Shown: piece by piece, positions 8,865 to 17,288 of the stretch
How the letters are laid out: each line of letters starts with the position of its first letter
How positions within the stretch are numbered: position 1 is the first letter of the stretch
From: Lactobacillaceae bacterium
Lineage (GTDB): Bacteria; Bacillota; Bacilli; Lactobacillales; Lactobacillaceae
Direction of reading: 5' to 3'
DNA: 51,372 nt
NCBI GenBank assembly: GCA_031289015.1
Contig: JAITQG010000052.1
Location: 1-51,372, forward strand
Notes under the pieces: model-generated
What the model was told of the DNA's origin: nothing
Database searches by the model: none
What the model saw: the letters and a program-made list of their open reading frames with translations, nothing else
Translations under genes and position numbers: made by a program

Positions 8865-9656
8865 ATGACCGAAACACAAATTTTAGCAACACCGGTTGGA
8901 TATATTCATTCAACTGAAAACTTTGCAACCTTTGATGGGCCGGGTGTGCGCTTTGCGATGTTCTTGCAAGGCTGTCGGATGCGCTGTCAATTCTGCCACA
9001 ATCCTGATACGTGGGATTTGCAAACTGAAGAGATGCGTGAAGCCACGGCTGATGAAATGTTAGCTGAAGCCGAACGCTATCGTAGTTACTGGGGTAAGGA
9101 TGGCGGCATCACGGTTTCTGGTGGTGAAGCGCTCTTGCAAGTTGATTTCTTAATTGATTTGTTCACTAAAGCCAAGGCGAAGGGGATTCACACGACGCTT
9201 GATACGGCTGGCCAACCATTTACCCGTCGTGAGCCATTTTTCTCAAAGCTCAATACTTTGTTGGCGGTTACGGACTTAGTTTTGTATGACGTGAAGCAAA
9301 TCAACAACGAACGGCATAAGAAAGAAACTGGCTGGAAGAACGACAATATTTTGGAGTTTGCGCGCTATCTCTCAGATATGCGTAAGCCAGTTTGGATTCG
9401 CCACGTGTTGGTACCAACGCTGAGTGACTTTGATGAAGATTTGATGCAACTGGATGTCTTTATTAAGTCATTGAATAATGTCGATCGTGTGGAAGTTTTG
9501 CCGTATCATACGATGGGGAAGTACAAGTGGGAGAAGCTTGGACGCGTTTATCCATTGGATGGCGTGGCTGAACCGACCCCTGAACGCGTGCAAAATGCAA
9601 ATGAATTATTGCATACAGCTGATTATACGAATTATAAAGTTCGTGAGCACTATTGA
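8865..9656 (+). CDS. pflA: Pyruvate formate-lyase activating enzyme (radical SAM)
   Basis: A 263-residue radical-SAM enzyme that installs the glycyl radical on PflB. The cluster motif CRMRCQFCHNPDTW (CxxxCxxC) and the GGITVSGGEALLQ SAM-binding segment are intact. The ATG at 8865 is chosen because GGGAG precedes it by 8 nt; a TTG two codons earlier overlaps the RBS. It follows pflB after a terminator, so it depends on read-through or an unseen promoter. Confidence 0.96.
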   Translation: MTETQILATPVGYIHSTENFATFDGPGVRFAMFLQGCRMRCQFCHNPDTWDLQTEEMREATADEMLAEAERYRSYWGKDGGITVSGGEALLQVDFLIDLFTKAKAKGIHTTLDTAGQPFTRREPFFSKLNTLLAVTDLVLYDVKQINNERHKKETGWKNDNILEFARYLSDMRKPVWIRHVLVPTLSDFDEDLMQLDVFIKSLNNVDRVEVLPYHTMGKYKWEKLGRVYPLDGVAEPTPERVQNANELLHTADYTNYKVREHY

Positions 9657-9716
9657 TTAGCTTGGTGTAGTTTGGTAATATTATCTATGTTGTGGAATTC
9701 CATGACATAGATGTAT

Positions 9717-9800
9717 GCGGACGTGGCGGAATTGGCAGACGCGCAGGACTAAGGATCCTGTGGTAGAAATATCGTGCGGGTTCGACCCCCGCCGTCCGCA
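9717..9800 (+). tRNA. tRNA-Leu, anticodon AAG
   Basis: An 84-nt class II tRNA with a 7-bp acceptor (GCGGACG / CGTCCGC), an anticodon stem CAGGA / TCCTG with loop CTAAGGA (anticodon AAG, reading CUU), a long variable arm and the GGTTCGACC T-loop. The CCA end is not encoded. Confidence 0.93.
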
Positions 9801-9921
9801 TCTAACTAGATGATAGAATAGATGAATCGAAGAAATTTGATTTGTCTTTTTTTTGTCCTCAATCAGAATCTAAAAAAGATTTGGCTGTGTTATAGTGGGT
9901 GTACAGAAAGGAGATATAATT

Positions 9922-10194
9922 GTGATTGTGCAAAATATATTTTCGCCGGCAAGTGCTCAACAAAACTTAATAAATATTTTGAAGCAAATTAATGAAGAAC
10001 ATACTCCAGTTAGAATCGTTTCGCCTGAGGCACCTGACATGGAAGCTGTTTTAATTAGTAAAACTGACTATGAAGCAATGTTGGAAACAATGGAGTTATT
10101 AGAGAATGGTGAACTACAAATAGCATTATTGAGGGGAAGTCATTTGGAAGGTACCGCTGATATTAGTCAGGGCGTTGATTGGGATGCAATTTAA
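9922..10194 (+). CDS. YefM/Phd-like antitoxin, no toxin partner visible
   Basis: A product of about 90 residues resembling the YefM/Phd/RelB antitoxin type: an N-terminal region (FSPASAQQNLINILKQINEEHTPVRIVS) followed by AVLISKTDYEAMLETMELL, the hallmark helix of the Phd/YefM N-terminal domain. The GTG at 9922 is chosen because AAGGAG lies 9 nt upstream. A terminator-like hairpin begins at the stop codon and no toxin (YoeB/Txe type) ORF follows, so it appears to be an orphan. Family assignment rests on the ISKTDYEAMLETMELL pattern only. Confidence 0.72.
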   Translation: MIVQNIFSPASAQQNLINILKQINEEHTPVRIVSPEAPDMEAVLISKTDYEAMLETMELLENGELQIALLRGSHLEGTADISQGVDWDAI

Positions 10195-10239
10195 ATATCG
10201 CGATTCAATTTAAAGAAATTGAAACAGCGGTATTTTTTT
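10194..10239 (+). terminator. Terminator after the antitoxin gene
   Basis: AATATCGC...TTCAATTT / AAATTGAA...GCGGTATT stem-loop followed by a T run, immediately after the stop codon. Confidence 0.82.
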
Positions 10240-10284
10240 GTTGGGATAGGGTACAATTAAGAAAAAAGAATTTGGAGCGGGCTT

Positions 10285-12522
10285 ATGAATCACGATGAAC
10301 ATCAACATATGGATCATGACACAATGCATGACGCATCTGACCACGCACACCATTGTGAGCACGAGAAGGCAGCTCAGACAACAAATGCGCCTGCACACCA
10401 TGACAAGGGCATGATGGATCATGGTGGGCATGACATGGCTGACATGGACCATAGTGGTCATGACCATTGTTCAATGATGGAACACAGTGGACACGACATG
10501 GCACACATGGAGCACAGTGGGCATGATATGGCACATATGGATCATAGTGGACACGACCATGGAGCCATGATGAACCACGGCGGCCATATGATGCATATGG
10601 GGAATATGAATCGCAAATTAATTGTGTCATTAATTTTGACGATTCCCCTAATTATTTTGACGCCTTTGATGGGGATGGAATTGCCCTTTACCGTCACTAA
10701 TTTACCGGGGCAAAATTGGCTGGTCTTATTAATTGGCACGATTGTCTTTGTTTATGGGGGCACGCCGTTCTTTAATGGCGCGCGGGGGGAATTGCAAAGC
10801 AAGCAACCCGCGATGATGACTTTAATCACGATGGGCATCACGGTGGCTTACGTATACAGCTTGTATGCCACCATTATGAACGCTATGCATCCCCATGCGA
10901 TGATCATGAATTTCTTTTGGGAACTGGCCACGTTGATTGACATCATGCTGATTGGCCACATTATCGAAATGAATGCTATCATGAAGGCAGGTTCGGCGCT
11001 CGATGCGTTGGCTAAATTAGTGCCCGATATCGCGCATATGCAAATGGAGACGATGGTCCATGATGTACCGGTTAGCGCCTTGCAAGCCGATGATAAGGTG
11101 TTGGTGAAAGAAAACGAACGAATTCCATTGGATGGAACAGTTTTGACGGGGATGCCGCATATCGATGAATCATTGCTGACGGGTGAATCACAACTGGTGA
11201 TGAAGCACGTGGGCGATGCAGTGGTCGGCGGGGCCTTAAATGGCAATAGTGCCTTTACGATGCTGGTGACTAAGCCAGCCGCACAAGGTTTCTTGTCACA
11301 AGTTCAAATGATGGTGCAACAAGCCCAAGCTAGCAAGTCACGGGCAGAAAATTTGGCTGATCAGGTCGCTGGGTGGTTGTTTTATGCCGCTTTGATTGCT
11401 GGCATCTTGTCATTTGGGATTTGGACTAGTATGCATGGTTTGGCCTATTCATTGCCAATTGCCGTCACGGTCTTTGTGATTGCTTGTCCGCATGCGTTGG
11501 GACTGGCAATTCCGTTAGTGGTGGCTCGCCAAACAGGGATCGGCGCCCAACATGGTTTGTTAATCCAAAACCGGACAGCTTTAGAAGCGGTTGGTAAAAT
11601 CAAATATGCGTTGATGGATAAAACAGGGACTTTAACGAATGGTGATTTCAAAGTACAACGCGTTGTTGGGACCAATGAAACTAATGAAGACACTGTATTG
11701 ACGCTGATGGCCGCTTTAGAAGCCGGTAGTTCACACCCATTAGCGACAGGGATTTTAGCCGCTGTCAAAGACCGGCAACTACAAGTGCCGGATGCCCAAC
11801 AAATCGAAGCAATTACTGGTGTCGGTATCGTTGGAAACATCGATGGCACACAATACAAAATTGTTAATCAACACTATTTGACCCAACACCAACTGACTTT
11901 TAATGTTGATGCAACTGGGCAAACCATCAGTTATTTAGTGGCTGATGAGTCCGTCTTGGGTGCCGTGATTCAAGGTGACACGATCAAACGGACCGCCAAA
12001 GCATATATCAAAGAATTACGTTCAAGGGGGATTCAACCCGTGATGTTAACGGGCGACAATCAATCGGTGGCCAAGCATGTGGCTGATGAAATTGGGATTA
12101 ATGATGTCCAAGCTAATTTACGCCCTGAAGATAAAGTTGCCTTAGTGCAAAAATATCAACAAAACGGGGCAGTGATGTTTATTGGCGATGGGGTTAATGA
12201 CGCACCAGCCTTAGCAACCGCGGATTTCGGGATTGCAATCGGGTCTGGGACGGACGTTGCGATTAGTGTAGCGGATGTGGTCTTGATTAAATCGAATCCG
12301 GCCGATGTGATTACGTTGTTGGAATTGGCCAAGCAAGCTAATCGAAAAATGACTGAAAACTTATGGTGGGGAGCTGGCTATAATGTCTTGGCAATTCCTT
12401 TGGCTGCTGGGGTGTTGATTCCGTTTGGGTTTAAACTTGATCCAATGGTAGGGGCGATTGTGATGTCGCTATCGACTATTATCGTGGCCTTAAATGCCAT
12501 GACGCTGCGGTTGAAAAAATAA
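10285..12522 (+). CDS. copB: CopB-type copper (or silver) exporting P-type ATPase with His-rich N-terminus
   Basis: A 745-residue P1B-3-type ATPase. Residues 1-110 are an extraordinary His/Met/Asp-rich tail with repeats of the form H-S-G-H-D-M-A-H-M, typical of CopB metal-binding regions. Then come eight predicted TM helices with the metal-site motif CPH (IACPHALGLAIP), the phosphorylation motif DKTGTLTNG, and the hinge GDGVNDAPALATADFGIAIG. The CPH motif rather than CPC distinguishes CopB from CopA. No CopY-type regulator or CopZ chaperone gene is adjacent. It stands alone, closed by a terminator at 12527. Confidence 0.94.
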   Translation: MNHDEHQHMDHDTMHDASDHAHHCEHEKAAQTTNAPAHHDKGMMDHGGHDMADMDHSGHDHCSMMEHSGHDMAHMEHSGHDMAHMDHSGHDHGAMMNHGGHMMHMGNMNRKLIVSLILTIPLIILTPLMGMELPFTVTNLPGQNWLVLLIGTIVFVYGGTPFFNGARGELQSKQPAMMTLITMGITVAYVYSLYATIMNAMHPHAMIMNFFWELATLIDIMLIGHIIEMNAIMKAGSALDALAKLVPDIAHMQMETMVHDVPVSALQADDKVLVKENERIPLDGTVLTGMPHIDESLLTGESQLVMKHVGDAVVGGALNGNSAFTMLVTKPAAQGFLSQVQMMVQQAQASKSRAENLADQVAGWLFYAALIAGILSFGIWTSMHGLAYSLPIAVTVFVIACPHALGLAIPLVVARQTGIGAQHGLLIQNRTALEAVGKIKYALMDKTGTLTNGDFKVQRVVGTNETNEDTVLTLMAALEAGSSHPLATGILAAVKDRQLQVPDAQQIEAITGVGIVGNIDGTQYKIVNQHYLTQHQLTFNVDATGQTISYLVADESVLGAVIQGDTIKRTAKAYIKELRSRGIQPVMLTGDNQSVAKHVADEIGINDVQANLRPEDKVALVQKYQQNGAVMFIGDGVNDAPALATADFGIAIGSGTDVAISVADVVLIKSNPADVITLLELAKQANRKMTENLWWGAGYNVLAIPLAAGVLIPFGFKLDPMVGAIVMSLSTIIVALNAMTLRLKK

Positions 12523-12526
12523 ATTT

Positions 12527-12564
12527 ACTAAAACGTATTCAGGTTTCCTGGATGCGTTTTTTAG
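12527..12564 (+). terminator. Terminator of copB
   Basis: ACTAAAACG-TATTC / GGATG-CGTTTTTTAGT stem with an internal T run. Confidence 0.82.
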
Positions 12565-12655
12565 TAGGGCAATTTTATTTGCGCCAATCCCCCAAAAAAT
12601 CAAAATATTGTGATACGATAATTTTAAATTCAGTCAGAAATATGGAGAAACGATT

Positions 12656-13819
12656 ATGGATTATAATCAACGTGCCTTAGAAGTACATAAAGCTTACCCA
12701 GGTAAGATTGCGATGGTCAGCACGGTGCAATGTGTTAATGCAGATGATTTGGCGACGGTCTACTCGCCAGGCGTTGCCCAACCATGCCGTGAAATTGCTG
12801 CTGATGAAAGCCAAGTTTATACATATACAAGTAAAAGTCATACTGTCGCCGTTGTCTCAGATGGGTCAGCCGTTTTGGGGTTGGGCAATATCGGCGCCCA
12901 GGCGAGCTTACCAGTCATGGAAGGCAAGGCAATTTTGTTTAAGGAATTTGGTGGGATTGACGCTGTGCCATTGGCGTTGGCAACCCAAGATTTAGCTGAA
13001 TTAGAACAAACGATTCTAAATCTGGCGCCGGCTTTTGGGGGCATTAACCTCGAGGATATTGGCTCACCAAAATGTTTTGAATTAGAAGCGCGGTTGGACG
13101 CTAAATTAGACATCCCAGTTTTTCATGATGATCAACACGGGACAGCGATCGTGGTGGCCGCGGGCTTGACGAATGCGCTCAAAGTGGTGGGCAAGCAATT
13201 CAAACAGATTAAAGTCGTTTTGAATGGCCCAGGTGCGGCTGGAACGGCGATCATCAAGATGCTCCAAGCGCTTGGGGTCAAAGACATTATCGCCGTTGAT
13301 GAGTTTGGGATTTTATATCCTGGGCGTGATAATTTAGCTGATCAAAAGATTATGCTGGCTGAAACGACTAATGCGCAACGCTTGCAAGGAGATTTAGCCT
13401 TGGCATTGGATGCTGCCGATGTGTTTATCGGCGTGTCGGTAAAAAATGTGGTGACGCCAGCCATGATTGCAAGTATGGCGACTGAGCCGATTGTTTTTGC
13501 GATGGCTAATCCTGATCCTGAAATCGCATATGAAATCGCGATGGCCAGTGGGGTAGCGGTGATGGCCACTGGGCGGTCAGATTATCCTAATCAAATCAAC
13601 AATGTCGTGGCCTTTCCAGGCATCTTTAAGGGGGCCTTGGCCGTGCAAGCCAAATCAATTACGACAGAGATGAAATTAGCTGCGGTCCAAGCGATTGCGG
13701 AAACAATTCCAGCTGAACAAATTTCAGCCACTAATATTATCCCATCCGCCTTTGATCCAAATGTTGCGACAAATGTTGCCCAAGCGGTGGGTGCTGCTTG
13801 GCGAAAAGGAGGCCACTAA
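12656..13819 (+). CDS. Malic enzyme family (NAD-malic enzyme or CitM-like oxaloacetate decarboxylase)
   Basis: A 387-residue short-form malic enzyme. Recognisable segments are VYSPGVAQPCREI, EDIGSPKCFELEARL, VFHDDQHGTAIVVAAGL (metal and substrate site) and the dinucleotide fold VLNGPGAAGTAI. Products are pyruvate and CO2 from malate or oxaloacetate. Length and sequence are close to both MaeA-like enzymes and the soluble oxaloacetate decarboxylase CitM of citrate-using lactic bacteria. No citrate lyase or malate/citrate transporter genes are next to it, so malate is favoured (inference). The stop overlaps the fumC start by one base (TAATG), so the pair is coupled. Confidence 0.9.
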   Translation: MDYNQRALEVHKAYPGKIAMVSTVQCVNADDLATVYSPGVAQPCREIAADESQVYTYTSKSHTVAVVSDGSAVLGLGNIGAQASLPVMEGKAILFKEFGGIDAVPLALATQDLAELEQTILNLAPAFGGINLEDIGSPKCFELEARLDAKLDIPVFHDDQHGTAIVVAAGLTNALKVVGKQFKQIKVVLNGPGAAGTAIIKMLQALGVKDIIAVDEFGILYPGRDNLADQKIMLAETTNAQRLQGDLALALDAADVFIGVSVKNVVTPAMIASMATEPIVFAMANPDPEIAYEIAMASGVAVMATGRSDYPNQINNVVAFPGIFKGALAVQAKSITTEMKLAAVQAIAETIPAEQISATNIIPSAFDPNVATNVAQAVGAAWRKGGH

Positions 13820-15189
13820 TGATGCTGAATGCGTATCGTGTTGAACTCGATTCGATGGGTGAAGTCAATGTCCCAATCACGGCTAAATGGGGCGCCCAAA
13901 CTGAACGTAGCCGGCAGAATTTCCAAATTGGGGACCAACACATGCCTCATGAATTAATTCAAGCGTTGGCGATGCTTAAGTTTGCGGCGGCCAAGGCCAA
14001 TCAAGCTAGTGGTAAACTTGCCGCTGATAAAGCCAAGGCGATCCAAACAGCTGCCCAAGCCATCATCGCCGGGCAGCATGCTGATCAATTCCCGCTTGTG
14101 ATTTGGCAAACGGGTTCTGGCACGCAGACAAATATGAATGTCAACGAAGTGATTGCCCATTTAACGCCACTCACGGCTGAGGTGCATCCCAATGACCATG
14201 TGAACATGAGTCAAAGTTCAAACGATGTCTTTCCAAGTGCGATCCACATTGCGGGGGTTTTGGCGATTGAAAACAAATTATTGCCCAGTTTGGCATCCAT
14301 CATTGCCCGCCTCCAACTGTTAGAAGCCGCTAATCATGACCAATTGAAACTGGGGCGGACGCATTTACAAGACGCCACCCCAATGCGCTTTAGCCAAGAA
14401 ATTTCTGGTTGGCGGAGTGCTTTGGAGCATACGGCCCAACAATTGGAATTGAGTTTATCTGAATTACGCCAGTTACCAATTGGCGGCACAGCAGTTGGGA
14501 CTGGCTTGAATGCCTCTGGAGCGTATACTGAGACTGTTTTAGCAACCCTTAGTGAACTAACGGGGACCCCATTTGTCGCAGATGCCAACAAATTTCATGG
14601 CCTGGCTAACAAAGACGCGCTTGTGTTTGTGCATGGCGCCTTAAAAGCGTTGGCTGGCAACGCCATGAAGATGGCCAATGATATTCGGTGGTTGGCGTCT
14701 GGCCCCCGGGCTGGCTTAGGTGAAATCACAATTCCTGCCAACGAACCAGGGAGTTCCATCATGCCTGGTAAAGTGAATCCCACGCAATGTGAGGCCCTAA
14801 CGATGGTTGCTGTCCAAGTGATGGGCAATGATGCCACAATCGGGTTTGCCGCCAGTCAAGGTAACTTTGAATTAAACACCTTTATGCCGGTGTTGGCGTA
14901 TAATTTCGTACAGTCAATTAATTTGTTGGCGGATGCGTTAACGTCATTTGAACAGCATTGTTTGATTGGCTTGCAACCAAATTCAGCGCGGATGCAAGAG
15001 TTTGTTGCCCAATCGTTGATGTTAGTGACGGCCTTGAATCAACATATTGGCTATGAAAAAGGGGCGCAAATTGCCAAGGCGGCCTATCATGAGGGGATCA
15101 CCCTAAAAGACGCGGCGCTCAGGTCGGGCTTTGTGACTGAACAACAATATGATACGTGGGTCAATCCAGCCGATATGGTTGACAATTAG
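13819..15189 (+). CDS. fumC: Fumarate hydratase class II
   Basis: A 456-residue class II fumarase of the aspartase/fumarase superfamily. The signature GSSIMPGKVNPTQCEA (about 310-325) is intact, together with the TGSGTQTNMNVNEV and GRTHLQDATPMRFSQE substrate-binding segments. The ATG at 13819 is chosen because GGAGG lies just upstream; ATG 13822 is an alternative. Being coupled to malic enzyme it could hydrate fumarate to malate, which is then decarboxylated to pyruvate, giving a short fumarate-to-pyruvate route (inference). Confidence 0.95.
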   Translation: MMLNAYRVELDSMGEVNVPITAKWGAQTERSRQNFQIGDQHMPHELIQALAMLKFAAAKANQASGKLAADKAKAIQTAAQAIIAGQHADQFPLVIWQTGSGTQTNMNVNEVIAHLTPLTAEVHPNDHVNMSQSSNDVFPSAIHIAGVLAIENKLLPSLASIIARLQLLEAANHDQLKLGRTHLQDATPMRFSQEISGWRSALEHTAQQLELSLSELRQLPIGGTAVGTGLNASGAYTETVLATLSELTGTPFVADANKFHGLANKDALVFVHGALKALAGNAMKMANDIRWLASGPRAGLGEITIPANEPGSSIMPGKVNPTQCEALTMVAVQVMGNDATIGFAASQGNFELNTFMPVLAYNFVQSINLLADALTSFEQHCLIGLQPNSARMQEFVAQSLMLVTALNQHIGYEKGAQIAKAAYHEGITLKDAALRSGFVTEQQYDTWVNPADMVDN

Positions 15190-15233
15190 GGCGGAATCGA
15201 CTATTATTATACAAGTGGTTTTATACTACTTAT

Positions 15234-15323
15234 GGAGAATTACCCAAGTCTGGCTGAAGGGAACGGTCTTGAAAACCGTCAGGTCGGGAAACCGGCGCGT
15301 GGGTTCGAATCCCACATTCTCCT
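15234..15323 (+). tRNA. tRNA-Ser, anticodon TGA
   Basis: A class II tRNA of about 90 nt: acceptor GGAGAAT / ATTCTCC, anticodon stem ACGGT / ACCGT with loop CTTGAAA (anticodon TGA, reading UCA), a long variable arm and T-loop GGTTCGAATCC. CCA not encoded. Confidence 0.93.
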
Positions 15324-15332
15324 TTTTATTAT

Positions 15333-15406
<74 letters not shown>

Positions 15407-15417
15407 TCAAGATTTGT

Positions 15418-15446
15418 AGCCGTTTTCTTAAGAAAACGGCTTTTTT
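15418..15446 (+). terminator. Terminator of the tRNA-Ser/tRNA-Met unit
   Basis: Near-perfect stem AGCCGTTTTC / GAAAACGGCT followed by a T run. Confidence 0.9.
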
Positions 15447-15519
15447 AGTGTATTTATTTGCACTAATCCCACAAACCGGTTACTTTGATATTATAAGATG
15501 AAAAATGAGAGGATAGTTT

Positions 15520-17097
15520 ATGCTAACAGTTCAGTTACGGTATTTGCGATATGCAATCGTGGCGTTTGTGATGGCGGTCTTGACCGCACTTGTCATGCCC
15601 GTTGTCATGGGTGGCAACGCCCTAATATCGTTGGATATTCCTTATTTAACCAAAATTATGCTCGCCATTCCGGCCTTATTACTGATTTGGCTTGATTTTG
15701 GCATGATTAAACAAGCCATCGTGCAACAAAAAGAAGAAGGGCTCACCACGCTTTGGCTCCCAATTGTGGGTCAATCAGTTTGGTTTGTTGTTTTGGTATG
15801 GTTATTATTTGCACCAGCCAAAGGTGTGTTTGTCCAAACGATGACGCTCCCAATCATGCTCTTGGGTTGGGCAGGCTTAATGGTCACCCTGGGGATTATG
15901 CAACGGCGTGAACGCGTGATTGCCTTGGACACACCGGGGATTACGTCGGCTAAACGGTTACAAATGATTGCCGTAGTTATTGCGATTTATGCCGCATTAT
16001 TTTATGGCTTAACCGTTAATTGGCAATCCGGCCTCACCGTAGCGGTGGCCGTATTTATCGTTTTTGATCCGCGTTGGCCTGCGATGTGGGCAGCCTGGCG
16101 CCGGTTTAATATTTTACGGGATTTGGCTGAACTAGGGATGACTTTTCAAAATCCGCATGTTTTAGACAATATTTCCAAGGTCACCGACATCGTCATTGAA
16201 AAGAATGGTATCTTGACGACTGGGGATGTTAATATTCGTTCAATCTCTAGTTTAGATGACCGCTATAGTGATTTTGATATTTTAGGCATCACCTCAGGCT
16301 TGCTACAAAATTTTGACAATCCGCTATCTGATGCGATTATGCAGTATGCACGTAATTATGGTGTATACCCAAGTGATGCTACTGAGCCCGAATTGGTGCC
16401 GTTGGTGGGGGTCAAAGGGGTGATTAATAACGAACCTTTCTCAATTGTTTCTGCCAATTATGCAGCTGCTAATTATGCCATCAATGACACGACTTTAGAG
16501 GCCTTGATTGATTTGGGTAATTCCGTTTCATATATTGTTGATGGGGTCCAAGTGGTGGGTATTTTGTCATTTGCCACGCACTATGACGTATCGCTGATGT
16601 CATTTGACCGTTTCTTTAATCAACGGGGCATTAAATTCCATGTCTTTTCTGCGGACACGCGCGGCTCAGTAGAAGGCCTCCAAAAGGTGATGAGTACGCT
16701 GGCAACGGTGGAAACTGATTTACCGGCGGATGATAAGTTGGCCAAGCAAGCTGAATTTTTGCAAACAGAAAATACTATTTTGGTTACCAATCAAGCGGTG
16801 CCAGAGGGTGTAACAGACGCTATGGTGATTTCAATTGGCGATAATTTGGAATTTGCTGATGTTAAAATGCCAAATATCGATATTTTGCATGAATTGTGGA
16901 ATACGGCAGACAGTTTGTCGCGCAATGATCATCGTGTGCTCAACTGGGCCACAATCTTATCAGTGGTCTTGATTTTATTAGCAGGTGGCATTGGGGTCTT
17001 TATTACTCCGTTGCTGTTTATCGCCCCAATTATTGCGGTGATTATTCGCTTGATTTTGTCGTTAACCTTAGCCCAAGTTGTTGCTACAGATGAATAA
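15520..17097 (+). CDS. Degenerate P-type ATPase homologue, probably not an ATPase
   Basis: A 525-residue membrane protein with predicted TM segments in pairs at about 10-35, 45-65, 80-100, 105-125, 148-185 and 470-520, and a cytoplasmic HAD-like part at about 225-465. The expected phosphorylation motif DKTGTLT is replaced by EKNGILTTG (around 225-233), losing the phosphorylated Asp and the first Thr. The hinge GDGxNDxPAL is replaced by VTNQAVPEGVTDAMVISIG. The layout is still that of a P-type ATPase core. It stands alone with AGAGGA 6 nt before the ATG. The long uninterrupted frame argues for a maintained function, perhaps a sensor or regulator, but that is inference. Confidence 0.72.
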   Translation: MLTVQLRYLRYAIVAFVMAVLTALVMPVVMGGNALISLDIPYLTKIMLAIPALLLIWLDFGMIKQAIVQQKEEGLTTLWLPIVGQSVWFVVLVWLLFAPAKGVFVQTMTLPIMLLGWAGLMVTLGIMQRRERVIALDTPGITSAKRLQMIAVVIAIYAALFYGLTVNWQSGLTVAVAVFIVFDPRWPAMWAAWRRFNILRDLAELGMTFQNPHVLDNISKVTDIVIEKNGILTTGDVNIRSISSLDDRYSDFDILGITSGLLQNFDNPLSDAIMQYARNYGVYPSDATEPELVPLVGVKGVINNEPFSIVSANYAAANYAINDTTLEALIDLGNSVSYIVDGVQVVGILSFATHYDVSLMSFDRFFNQRGIKFHVFSADTRGSVEGLQKVMSTLATVETDLPADDKLAKQAEFLQTENTILVTNQAVPEGVTDAMVISIGDNLEFADVKMPNIDILHELWNTADSLSRNDHRVLNWATILSVVLILLAGGIGVFITPLLFIAPIIAVIIRLILSLTLAQVVATDE

Positions 17098-17102
17098 ATG
17101 TT

Positions 17103-17130
17103 AAGAGTGTCTAACGGACGCTCTTTTTTT
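17103..17130 (+). terminator. Terminator of the P-type ATPase homologue
   Basis: AGAGTGTC / GACGCTCT stem with a 5-nt loop and T run. Confidence 0.88.
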
Positions 17131-17187
17131 ATGGATGAAAGCTTGATATGACGGCATTTTAATCGTTTTCATAAAACAGGTATATCG

Positions 17188-17216
17188 TTGACAGATTACG
17201 GATAAAAGCTTAATAT
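17188..17216 (+). promoter_or_regulatory. rny promoter
   Basis: Perfect -35 TTGACA (17188-17193), 17-nt spacer, -10 TAATAT (17211-17216). The untranslated leader is about 65 nt. Confidence 0.82.
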
Positions 17217-17288
17217 GAAACTTGTGTTAATAAGCGCAAAAAAACCTATAAGTTAAATATTATTTGACTTAATAGACGGGAGATACAG

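Noticed and set aside
10283-10630. Minus-strand frame of 115 codons rich in His and Cys
   Set aside because: It mirrors the His/Met-rich start of copB; the composition follows from the repeat of CAT/CAC codons. No RBS.
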